A stretch of DNA of 64,000 nt from Adiantum capillus-veneris (taxonomy: Eukaryota; Streptophyta; Polypodiopsida; Polypodiales; Pteridaceae). Under the pieces are notes generated by a model. That model saw nothing but the letters and a program-made list of their open reading frames with translations, searched no databases and was not told the DNA's origin. A program made the translations under genes and the position numbers. Shown here piece by piece: positions 55,101 to 64,000 of the stretch. The stretch spans positions 79,476,343 to 79,540,342 of the forward strand of contig CM043950.1 in assembly GCA_014529385.2 (NCBI GenBank), read 5' to 3'. Within the stretch, counting starts at the first letter, position 1. The number at the start of each line of letters is the position of its first letter.

Positions 55101-57359
55101 CAGGGAAGTATACATAGACGTTAATGGGCAAGCAAGAGTCTTGTCATTCAGGATGTTTACAATGTCATTTTTGCACTACATGTTTTTAGTGCGACACTCA
55201 AGTTAAGTTTTTGATAAATCTTTAACTCACAGCCGTTAATCTCTACAAGGAAGTATAGATGCAGCAATCAGTTGAGATAGCATGGCTGTCCACCAGAGCT
55301 AGGCAAATCACTTGTGTGCATTCCCTGCTCTCTCTATAGAACTATGACTGTCTATGGAAGCACAGATTTGGGGGTACGACCCGACGGGTGAATGCTACAT
55401 CACTCCATAGGCATTGAGGATCATAGTTGATCTGCTTCAGGATCACAGTTTGACCTCTTTCAATTAGAATTTCAAGGAAATAATTCTGCAATCTACCACA
55501 TGGTAGCCGACAAACTCAACCTTTCAAGTTGATTCCAATCATTATGTACACGGTTAACTATGTTGGTCACTGTTACCTACTAGTTGAGTAATTTCTACAA
55601 AGGGTCTTACCAAGGGGTTTGACTACGTAGATGTTAACCAAAGGGATTGGATTGCACAGGAAACACCCAAGGTTTCCAGTGCAATGTTGCTTCATCTTTT
55701 CAAATCGTATAAATACGCTTGAATGTTTCAAAGTCATGCCAAGGGCATGTTGGAACAGAGTATTTTGGATCGTAGCGTCCACTATACATTACGCTGTTAC
55801 GAACCTAGTGTAGGGTTCGATTTGGCGCATGTTGTCACATGGGATACAATATGGTCTAGGATCTCAAGGAGTTCAGTTTAGCTAAGGGTGGAGCAAGATA
55901 ATGAGGGTCCCTCTCACTCTTGTCGCAGAGTGTTTGTAGTTACCTCCACACACAAGTACCAGCTCGTACTTGATGGATGTCTCTTTTCTTGATATCCTTG
56001 TTTGAGACATATTACACATGTGGAGAATATGAGTCTCTCGGACTGACACTGGCGCCAACTATCTAACAATGTGTCGCGACGGAGTCCCTAGGTGCTGGTC
56101 GCATCCATGGATTCGACCATTTTGAGCACATAGTATCAGGAGCAATTTTAGTGGCCAGAAATTGTCGGGTACTAAGCACAAACTTGTTACGATTACAAGT
56201 GTTGTGAAACCACCTTAACGGAGGGTTGTTTCTACATATAGCAAAGTATGCTATGTTCATGAGAATGTCTCATGGTTGGTACCTAGGTGTGACCGGGTTG
56301 TCACATTCTATTATGGTCCAAAGTCTCATCATGGAATTGCGGTTCGGATATGTTTGTGTTAAATGCATGCACACTAGGTGTTATGGGCCCTAGTGTTTAA
56401 CACAAATCTATTCGGAGCGGCATGCAAATTCATGGACATTATTGTTTCTGCAATTTTTTGCACTGCCAGTGCAATATCTCTTGCAGATTTAGTATGAGTT
56501 TACACCCTGCCATACAAGGTGATGGCTGAGTATGGGTGTTCGTGATTGGCTGCTTGAAACTCCAATCTTCTTTCAACCTAGTTGGTTGTCTCCATTCCAT
56601 ATCGAGTATATGGCTGGATACTCAATGATTGAGTCATAGTGTGTCGTCAGTCGTGGACGACTCTCTATAAGTGGTTGAGAAAAGCACCTCACTCTTACTG
56701 CTGCTATTCATCCCGCATAGGATGGGCAACTTATGAGCATTCTATTTAGTACTAAAGGATATGCAAATTGCATACGTTAGTAAACCATGCTAAAGGATAT
56801 GCTAAGTGCATACGTTAGCAAGAAGTGAAACAACTGGATCGGTTACCTTTCTAGTTTGGAGTTTACTTCATATGATGAAAGGCGTCTCTGCCTATTATTC
56901 TCAAGTTATCAACCTCAATCATCATTTTGGATGAGGTTGACTATTGGCAAGAAACCACCGCAAGTCAAGGACTTGATTCCTGCTGATGAGTATGTCAGCA
57001 TAGTACTTTCATGGAAAGATGAGCCGAGGTTATATTGCACATTCCAGTACCTTCAGAAATTTTGAAACCTGGGTATGCATTTGAACACCTCTTAGTTGTG
57101 ATAACTCGTTTAGCAATATCAAGTGAGTTCTAAATGGAGCCTTCACACTCTTTTGATTATGGATCGGTTAACCAAGACGGTTGCACAGGGACGACAATGT
57201 GGAAAATCAAGATGTTACTCTTGATTTCATTGAACCTCCCAATGAACCGGGTTCCGATTCAACGAACCGTTGGATCCATGAGGGATGCCACGGTCAAAAA
57301 CATTAGTGTTCTTATGAAGATACCACCACTTGTGTTTTCGAGGACGAAAACGCTTCTCC
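52163..57359 (+). other. Family-A copy B non-coding interior
   Basis: No protein domain is seen. The right half (54750-57372) aligns with copy A. The left half is seen only here. Single ORFs such as 57134-57628 include a part shared with copy A but no known motif. Confidence 0.7.
52772..52861 (+). repeat. 36-bp tandem repeat, two and a half units
   Basis: Units start GCACATGGTGGTCTTG at 52772, 52808 and 52844. The period is a multiple of three, so an ORF at 52676-52927 repeats AHGGLAEEH. There is no evidence that it is expressed. Confidence 0.93.
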
Positions 57360-57372
57360 AAGGGGGGAGTAA
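57360..57372 (+). other. Family-A copy B polypurine tract
   Basis: AAGGGGGGAGTAA directly precedes the 3' LTR. The same tract is at 8946-8958 in copy A. Confidence 0.85.
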
Positions 57373-57470
57373 TGTCATGCCAAGGGGCCTATATATAGAA
57401 GCGGGCCAGGCGCCTATATATAGAATGGTTGGGAGATTATTGGCATGTGTGTCTACCCGCTTTCCTCACA
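57373..57470 (+). mobile_element. Family-A copy B, 3' LTR (98 bp, internally deleted)
   Basis: Starts TGTCATGCCAAGG and ends TTTCCTCACA. Compared with the 5' LTR, about 55 bases (including GGACTAGACGGG) are missing after the first 13 bases. Confidence 0.85.
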
Positions 57471-57545
57471 TGAAAGGAATCATTTTCAACTTCAGAATGT
57501 ATCTCATCAATCAAATTAGACCGCACAACAGTCAACAAATTACAC
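57471..57545 (-). pseudogene. Chromovirus fragment, right part
   Basis: The minus strand reads NLLTVVRSNLIDEIHSEVE and continues in frame into the integrase at 51996 once copy B and one target duplication are discounted. This is the short link between RNase H and integrase. Homology stops near 57545. Confidence 0.75.
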
Positions 57546-57650
57546 ATGGGCCTACGACTCAATGCATTGATGGGGGCTTTTCACAAGCCAAGCTCGCATA
57601 CCCCTCTTCTCTCGTCCCCACCTCATGAAAACCCCCTCTTAGGGAGGGAG
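57546..57650 (+). other. Short tail with purine tract before the Tat LTR
   Basis: It ends AGGGAGGGAG (57641-57650) directly before the LTR start TGATAAAAGG. A polypurine tract here would normally mark the 3' end of an upstream Tat element. Confidence 0.4.
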
Positions 57651-58868
57651 TGATAAAAGGCATTGGAAAAAGTAAGAAAAGAAATAAAGTATGATTATGT
57701 AAATATATAAGAAAGGTAAAATAGGCCACCTCATGCCTGCGGGGTAGCCCATCCCCACCTTGCCTCCTTTTTCTTCACTGTTGCCCCGCCGGGTGTCCCT
57801 TTTCCTCTCCTCCACTCAAAAGGTCAACCCTCTCTCTCTTCCCCTTGTCCTTTCTCCTTTCTCTCTCCCCTCAAGCTACCCCACCTCTCACCAATAATGC
57901 ATTATAACTCAACAATAATGCACCCTAACTCACATGCAACTTACCCTATCTTCCAAAATAGTATACCCCACCCCCTCTTTCTCTCTCCTATCATATCCCA
58001 TGACCCAAATACCCCCCTCTCTCTCTAAAGGGCGCCATGTATCTTGTCTTGTAGCTAAATAACCTCCCCCACACTCACACACACTCAGTTTCACTGAAAA
58101 AGGTGCCCACAGACCCATCCCCAACCGGTGGTTACCTGATTTTTCTTGTGTTCACACACATCTGCACACAGATTCACCTCTAAACACACTCCCCTCTCTC
58201 CCCTCTTGTAATTACTTTATTCTCCATGTCACCTCTCACATTTTTCATCAACCCATCTTTCTCTCTTAGTCTCTCTCTCATGAGACTGCTGTTCTGACAC
58301 ATATACACACAGCCAGACAAGTGGGGCCCACAGTCACATGGCCTATGTAGATAATGATTTCTTCATTTCTAAATTCTAGAATTTCTCCGCCCTCCTCCCC
58401 TATATAAAGAGGGGTCACCATCACACTAAGGACACACACACCATCACCAAAGAGTACACTATGCACTGTGTGTGCCTAGTGCACACACACACACCCACAC
58501 CATCACCATGATTGTCTTGAGCATGACCTCTACACCCTTGGGCTATGGAAGATGAAGGGAAACTAAAAGAAGGATGATGGCCGTAACCCTCGTGCGAGTC
58601 TTCGCCATCAACTCCCACCTATCTGCCATGTGCTCTACCATGCTCTCCCTTCTCATTCCCCTACCCTATTCTCCCCATCTCATCGCCTTATTCTCTAAAT
58701 AAAGCTTGAGGTTTTGTGAGTATGTTTTCGTGCAATGTTTTGCCCATGTGAGGTGTGCGGAATCGCCACCTAGTCTTGTGTTTTGAGTGAGCTTGTGTAT
58801 GTGTGAAGGGTATGCGGATTCGCCATCCTTTTGTGGTGCCTAAGTACTAAGCCGCTATACCCCCTCCC

Positions 58869-58923
<55 letters not shown>

Positions 58924-59133
58924 TGATCTCATTCCCTTTCCTCTTCATCATTGCTCCCAAGCCTCCATCTGTCTTGGATGAAAACTTTGTTATGGTGGTG
59001 TGTTGTTTGCGTCCTAGTCGCTGAAGCTAGGTGGTGTCCCCTGTTTGCTTTACCATGACAGGCTCGAGGCGCGCCATTCGGTCCCCGGTGTTTTAGAGGC
59101 CGTCGGGGTTCGGGGTTCTCTTTGCTCCCGTCA
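57651..59133 (+). mobile_element. LTR of the Tat-type gypsy element (about 1.48 kb)
   Basis: Begins TGATAAAAGG and ends GCTCCCGTCA, followed by a primer-binding site. A TATA box (TATATAAA, 58401-58408) and a polyadenylation signal (AATAAA, 58698-58703) are in order. A (CT)n tract lies at 58869-58921. The left boundary is inferred from the TG and preceding purine tract. Confidence 0.7.
58401..58408 (+). promoter_or_regulatory. TATA box of the Tat LTR
   Basis: TATATAAA followed by GAGGGG, about 290 bases before the AATAAA signal. Confidence 0.7.
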
Positions 59134-59135
59134 TT

Positions 59136-59152
59136 TGGTGCCCCCACTGAGG
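59136..59152 (+). other. Tat element primer-binding site
   Basis: TGGTGCCCCCACTGAGG, two bases after the LTR end. The leading TGG pairs with a tRNA CCA end. The tRNA was not identified and is not the initiator-methionine type. Confidence 0.65.
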
Positions 59153-59990
59153 ATCTTTTCATGAAACCCTTCAGTTTACAAGACTGAAACCCCTAAACTA
59201 TTGTGAATGGATGAATGGCTAGCAGGATTTGCTAATTGGACGACAGAAGAAGAAGAGCTCCAAGCACAACTAGACGAACTCCACATCTCCATCGAAACTC
59301 GAGTTCCAGGCGTAACGGTAATCGATTTGCAGTGGGAGAGTCAACCAACACGCCAAACCCAGTGGATATACATAGGCCAAGTGCCAAGAAGAAGAAGGAG
59401 AAGGTCGAAACCATGTCCGCAACCTACAACCAACCCACAACAACAAAATGGAAGGAGCTCTACACAATAGAGAATCAACACTATTCTACTTTGAGAATCG
59501 GGTAACTCAAGTCACTGAGGTAATTATCACAGTCAGTTTTCAAGTCGCACCTGATGCTGTAGCACAGATAATGGAATCATTGGCTCACAGTCTCACTAGA
59601 GAAACTAGGGATCTACTGAGTTTGTTTATGGAGAGAACACCACCCTCTCCCACAAGCTTGGACAGTGACTAAGCACCTCTAAGCTTCACATGAATCAGTA
59701 CAACCTACTCAAGACAGATCACACATACCAACACGTGTCCACTCAATTAAGGTAATACTGGATTTGAAGGCTCACTACCAGCACGTCATTGACATCATGC
59801 TGGGTGGGGAGCGATTTTTTGAGGTTCTGGCATCAGATCAACCATTTGTCCTACCTTTGGTACAAGGCAATGTACCGTTTGAAGTTTTAATCTATGTCCT
59901 AGTATAAGAGGGTATACACGCCTCCTTGTAAAGAAGAAAAAAACTTTTGCAAGTTAAGCAGTGTGTCTTTCTAGATCTCTCTCAGTAATC
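59153..59990 (+). other. Tat element leader
   Basis: About 840 bases between primer site and gag. Overlapping ORFs at 59207-59505 are Arg/Gln-rich and have no known domain. The gag ATG at 59991 is preferred because the gag homology begins there. Confidence 0.6.
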
Positions 59991-60950
59991 ATGGCAAGTG
60001 TAGCATTTCCAACATTTAAAGGAAAGAAGGGGGAGGATTTGGTAACAGACTTCCTAGATGACTTTGAAGTAGCATGTGTAGTGAGCAACAAAGATACGGA
60101 TGAGTCCCGGGCTAGAATCTTTAAGCAGCTCATGAAGCTAGAAGCTAGATCATGGTACAATGCACTTCCACAAGCAACCAAGGATGATTGGGAACCCTTA
60201 AAAACTGCTTTTAAGAGGCGCTTTGGGGGAGGTACCACTTCAGAAAAGTTGTGGGACAAGTTGAGAGACTTGAAGCAGGAGGGTCTTTTACAATATGCCA
60301 CCTATGAGTCCAAATTCGTGGATTTGTGGGAACGGTGGGTTGAGTCACTGGCAAGGGGGGAAGCTGCACCCGATTTCCTAAAAAAAGATCGGTTCACGCA
60401 TGGCTTATGGCCGCTTCTCAAGGAGAAGGTGAAAGGTAGATTCCCGGCTACGTACGAGTTAGCCGTTGAGATTGCTCGCCTTAAGGACAAGAAGCTGCGA
60501 ATGAAAGCCAAAGAAACCGAGTCAACAGAAACAGCAACATCACATCGACCAGCAACTACGACAACCACCTTTCCACCACCACCACCGGCTCTTGGGGTAA
60601 GAGATGACCAACAAGATATGTTGTCCCATATTACTGACCAACTGCAGAATTTGTCTGTCCACTTAATACAACAAGGGAGGAGTCAAGAAAGAGATCAAGA
60701 CCCTGGAAGAGCACGACCACAAAACAGGGAGTATCATTGCTACAACTGCGGAGAAGATGGTCACGGTATGTACTACTGTCCCAAACCACGACAAAACTAT
60801 AATAGAGGAGGTAGGAGGAGCCAATTGTCACCCCCTAGAGAAAGAACACCCCCACCCCAAGCCCAACCCCACCAACACAAATTCTACGTCCACCCGAGAC
60901 ACCACTACAAGCATCCATTCCACCTCTTCCACCACCTGATCGCCCTATAA
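59991..60950 (+). pseudogene. Tat-type gypsy gag
   Basis: From ATG 59991 the reading gives a retrotrans_gag domain (FKGKKGEDLVTDFLDDFE; SRARIFKQLMKLEARSWYNAL; WEPLKTAFKRRFGG), a Pro/Thr-rich linker and a CCHC knuckle CYNCGEDGHGMYYC (60738-60779). It forms the capsid-like particle. After about 60850 the frame appears shifted, since the downstream protease block continues in another frame (PPPDRPINIIRLEEKG near 60930). So the last ~30 residues of this frame are probably not native. Confidence 0.88.
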
Positions 60951-61676
60951 ACATCATAAGGCTAGAAGAGAAAGGAAAAGCCGTAGTAGTGGATCCACCC
61001 AGAGCAAAGGAGAGGGACAAGGGTAAGGAGAAGGTAACCTTTTTAGAGCCACTTGAGGTCATGACTGTGAAAAGAGCTAGGAGGGAGAAGACTACACAAT
61101 CAGATGATGAGAGAAGCATGAGAGGAGAAACTAGTAAGAGGCCATCCAGGCCACGCCGGAAATTGGGCATCACCGACTTCCAGCTAGGGGAAAGTTCTAA
61201 GCCCTATGATCTAACATTGGATGTGGCAGAGCAAGGACCGAAGATTACATGGCCACAGCTGCTACACCTTGTACCTAAAGTAAGGCGACAATGGTCTAAA
61301 ATGGTAAGTACAAGACGCTCCAAAACAAAGGTAGCCGGAGCAATTTCGGGATGCAACATGGATGACATCCTTCCAATTGTCGATGTAAACATAAAAGAAA
61401 AGAGGGTTGGAAACACCTACATTGATGGAGGTGCACAAATCTCTGTAATGAGCGAAGCTATGATGCTTCGATTAGGGATCGAGGTTGACAAGCCTTCTCC
61501 ATGCAAGGCAAAGATGGCAAACAACGCAAAAGTAAAGTGTGTGGGTGTGGTAAGTGCCGTGAAAATCAAAGCTTTCAACACTGAGGTAGAGGTAGATGTT
61601 TTTGTAATGCCTACTAAGGGGGAGGGCTATCCACTAATTTTGGGAAGGCCATGGTTGATGGCCATGGTTGATGGCC
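60951..61676 (+). pseudogene. Tat-type gypsy aspartic protease region
   Basis: This segment is in a different frame from gag. After a basic linker it has the protease core: TYIDGGAQISVM (catalytic D at 61424-61426, with DGG in place of the usual DSG or DTG) and YPLILGRPWL near 61640. An exact 13-base duplication (61651-61663 and 61664-61676) shifts the frame just after this motif. Without it the reading would continue directly into the reverse-transcriptase frame. Confidence 0.85.
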
Positions 61677-62927
61677 ATGAAGGCAAAACAGGACTGGGGT
61701 ACTGGCCTTCTACGCATGACCGGTAAGAAAGGGGAGACAATCTACTACGACATGAGGATTGGAAAGCAGAAGCAAATGAATCTGGAAACATCGGCAGATG
61801 AAACCACTAGCGAATCTTCCAGTTCTGAGGAGGAGACCACATCCACCAACGAAAGTGACAGTTCCATTGATGTGATGGGTATCATTATGAAGGATCCACA
61901 AAGGGTAAGCACAACTGGTGATCCATCACCAAAAGGGCAACCCAATGAAGAGGAGAGAAAATCACCTGGCCTAGGAGGAAGTAGGTTGAAGGGTATGTTG
62001 TCTACGGAATTAACACTTGAGGAGAAAGATAGTTTTTTGCAAATGTTGATGGGATTTCCTAACCTGTGCATTGACAACTATGAAAGAATCACAGGCATTA
62101 CAGTGGTGGAACATCATATTAAGCTGAAGGAAGGGGTAAAACCAGTTGTGCAAAAGCTACGACGACTGGGCGTCATACAAGAAAAATCACTCTTGGCCGA
62201 GGTAAGGAAACTACTGGAGACGGGATTCATCTATCCTGTAGAAAACTCAGAATGGGAGTCACCCGTAGTGGTGACGCCTAAAAAGAATGGTAAGTGGAGG
62301 GTCTGTGTTGACTACAAACCAATAAATGCAGCTACAAAGAGAGACCACTTTCCTCTCCCTTTCTTGGATGAAATTCTGAATGAAGTAGAGGGTTTTGAAT
62401 GCTATACCGTCTGTGATGGTTATTCTGGATACTTTCAAATACGCATAGCCTTTGAAGATCAACTAAAAACCACTTTTATCACGCCATGGGGTTGTTTTGC
62501 ATACAGGGTTATGCCATTTGGTCTCACAAATGCATCTGCCACATTCCAAAGATATGTCACATATGTTTTTCAACCATTCTTTGGAACATCCATAAGAGTG
62601 TTCATTGATGATTTTTGTATATATAGCTCCCGTATTTCACATTTAGAAAAGGTAACTGAAGGTTTGGCCAGGTTGTAGAGCCTAGGTGGGCAATTAAATG
62701 TGGATAAATGCCACATTGGGGAGAGTAAAGTCATTCTACTAGGCCATGAAATTTCAGCAAAAGGTATCAACGCCGACCCAAGTAAGGTGTCCGCACTCAT
62801 AGCCCTACCTTCACCAACGACCGCACGTCAACTGGTCTCTTTTCTACAGAAGGTGAGGTACTTAAGTAGATTCATACATCTACTATCACAACTTGTTCTA
62901 CCACTGCAACAACTCACTCAAAGATGA
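61677..62927 (+). pseudogene. Tat-type gypsy reverse transcriptase
   Basis: In frame from 61677: a Ser/Thr/Glu-rich linker, then the RT with GFIYPVENSEWESPVVV, then GKWRVCVDYKPINAATKRDHFPLP in two pieces, DGYSGYFQIRI, MPFGLTNASATFQR and FIDDFCIYS (62601-62627). A TAG at 62676-62678 and a TGA at 62925-62927 interrupt the thumb/connection region, and the frame is otherwise kept. The catalytic aspartates (DGYSG and IDD) are present. Confidence 0.9.
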
Positions 62928-63400
62928 ACATTCACTTGGGACGAGGAAAGCGAACATCACTACAACAAGGTAAAGGAGGTCTTAGCCACTCTGCAACCTA
63001 TCTCACCACCTAAGTGGGATGAAAAATTCTATGTCACCTCAAGTGTTGGTGATGACTCATTGGGGGCTGTGCTACTCCAAAAGGATACGACGACATCTTT
63101 CATGAGGCCAATCTACTTCTCTAGTCGAATGATGACAGCAGGAGAGAAAGGTTTCACCCATGTGGAACACTTAGTCCTAGCTCTTAGATTTGCAACTACA
63201 AAGTTTAGGTCATATTTGCTGCCTAAGCAATTTGTGATTCTAACCACGGATGAAATATTTCCCTATGTTGTACAACACATGGATGTGTCTGCTAGAATTA
63301 CTAAATGGCTAGTTCGTCTGCAAGAGTTTGACTACACGGTACAGGTAGAAAGCACGACAACGGCAAGTTTGGGGGGACTCATGACCTACCAAGTCTCTGA
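62928..63400 (+). pseudogene. Tat-type gypsy RNase H, catalytically degenerate
   Basis: The same frame continues with FTWDEE, YVTSSVGDDSLGAVLLQ, IYFSSRMM and EKGFTHVEHLVLALRF. The aspartate normally found in the Y-x-D-A-S motif is serine here. In Tat elements the ancestral RNase H is known to decay while a second one takes over. The frame is open to the window end. Confidence 0.85.
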
Positions 63401-64000
63401 AAGGAAGGAGAAGCAATCTAAGGAAGGAGAAGTCCGATTACCTCCAGTACCACCGATGGTAGAAGGAGCATACTCTCTCTACTTTGATGGAGCCTACAAG
63501 CGAGCGTCTGACAAAGCAGCTGCAGGCATAGTGGTCTTTGATGACGAAGGGACAAAGGTATTTTCGTTGGGCCAATTGTTAGATTCACATTCTAACAATG
63601 AAGCTGAGTATGCAACAATAACCAAGGGTCTACAATGGTGCGTCTCGCAAGGTGTACAACGCCTTAATGTATTTGGGGATGCTCTACTTCTGGTAAGGCA
63701 AGTAAATGGAGCATGGACATGCAAGAATCCTATTTTAAGGAGTCACTTAAGTGGTGTAAAAAACTTGTTGGGTAAGTTTGAAGAAGTTCAAATACACCAT
63801 ATCCCAAGGGCTCAAAACCAAGAAGCAGATGCCCTAGCAAGTGAAAGACTACAGGAAGTGGTGGTTGGAGCAATGAAACTAAAGCTCCCTCTATTTCAAG
63901 GCAGTGATGCCTTGCCTGACATCATGCATTTTTTGGAAACAGGGGAATGCCCATCAGCTTTAACAAAGGGACAAAAGAAATGGCTGACGCGGAAGGCCAC
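63401..64000 (+). pseudogene. Tat-type gypsy second (archaeal-type) RNase H; runs off the window
   Basis: AYSLYFDGAYK (catalytic D), NNEAEYATITKGL (E), NVFGDALLLV (D), IHHIPRAQNQEADALA (H and final D): all four acidic residues of an active RNase H are visible. The position after the degenerate RNase H is diagnostic for the Tat lineage of plant Ty3/gypsy. The last residues (TKGQKKWLTRKA) look like the start of the link to integrase, which is outside the window. It is marked as a pseudogene because the polyprotein is broken upstream. This domain itself is open. Confidence 0.88.

Larger units (their letters stand above)
51997..57470 (+). mobile_element. Family-A copy B: complete non-autonomous LTR element
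   Basis: Bounded by LTRs (51997-52149; 57373-57470) with a primer-binding site at 52151-52162 and a polypurine tract at 57360-57372. Flanking pentamers TAAAA and TGAAA are a likely 5-bp target duplication with one change. The 5.2-kb interior has no ORF above about 85 codons with any recognisable domain, so replication proteins must come from elsewhere. It is the reference copy for the family and sits in the chromovirus integrase. Confidence 0.85.

Overview
This window is nuclear DNA of a land plant with a large, repeat-rich genome. The plant call rests on the mobile-element types present: Ty1/copia with a UBN2-type gag, Tat-type Ty3/gypsy with two RNase H domains, chromoviruses, hAT with BED and DUF659-like regions, an APE-type LINE and tRNA-derived SINEs. 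It also rests on a broken PLS-type pentatricopeptide-repeat (PPR) fragment and on very long (GA)n/(CT)n tracts. I lean towards a fern or another seed-free vascular plant, but that is inference only. I found no intact host gene.

Layout. 1-10.6 kb holds a non-autonomous LTR element (family A, copy A). It is split by a 5.6 kb terminal-inverted-repeat element flanked by TTAA, and its 3' LTR carries a 1.3 kb deletion derivative of the same element. 10.9-12.05 kb is the 3' end of a chromovirus with an LTR whose U3 carries six perfect heat-shock-element matches directly upstream of a TATA box. 12.1-17 kb holds a broken unidentified ORF, two SINEs (one with an 11-bp target duplication), foldbacks and microsatellites. 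17.06-20.56 kb is a decayed copia element with LTR, PBS, gag, protease and integrase. 20.7-22.6 kb is an inverted copy C of family A. 22.6-28.5 kb is mostly unassigned, with a lone LTR, a gag fragment and GA/G-rich minisatellites. 28.5-32.9 kb is a minus-strand LINE. 33.7 kb has a second LINE fragment, 36.5-37.6 kb a ~285-bp degenerate tandem array, and 38.0 kb the PPR fragment.

40.17-46.1 kb is a decayed hAT transposase gene interrupted at codon 4 by a young copia element (143-bp LTRs, perfect 5-bp duplication). 46.4-48.8 kb holds a broken kinase-like gene and three unrecognised ORFs. 50.7-57.5 kb is a minus-strand chromovirus fragment split in frame by family-A copy B, whose LTRs, PBS and polypurine tract are all visible. 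57.65 kb to the window end is a Tat-type gypsy element with LTR, PBS, gag, protease, RT, a degenerate RNase H and an added RNase H. Its integrase would lie beyond the window.

The region is best read as several generations of nested insertion. Where the original residue at an in-frame stop can be judged from the family, it usually fits a C-to-T (or G-to-A) change, as expected from methylated and silenced repeats. The observations most worth follow-up are the heat-shock-element array in the chromovirus LTR, the TTAA-flanked family with CACTA-type ends, the hAT gene split by a young gag-less copia, and the kinase-like gene with its orphan neighbours.
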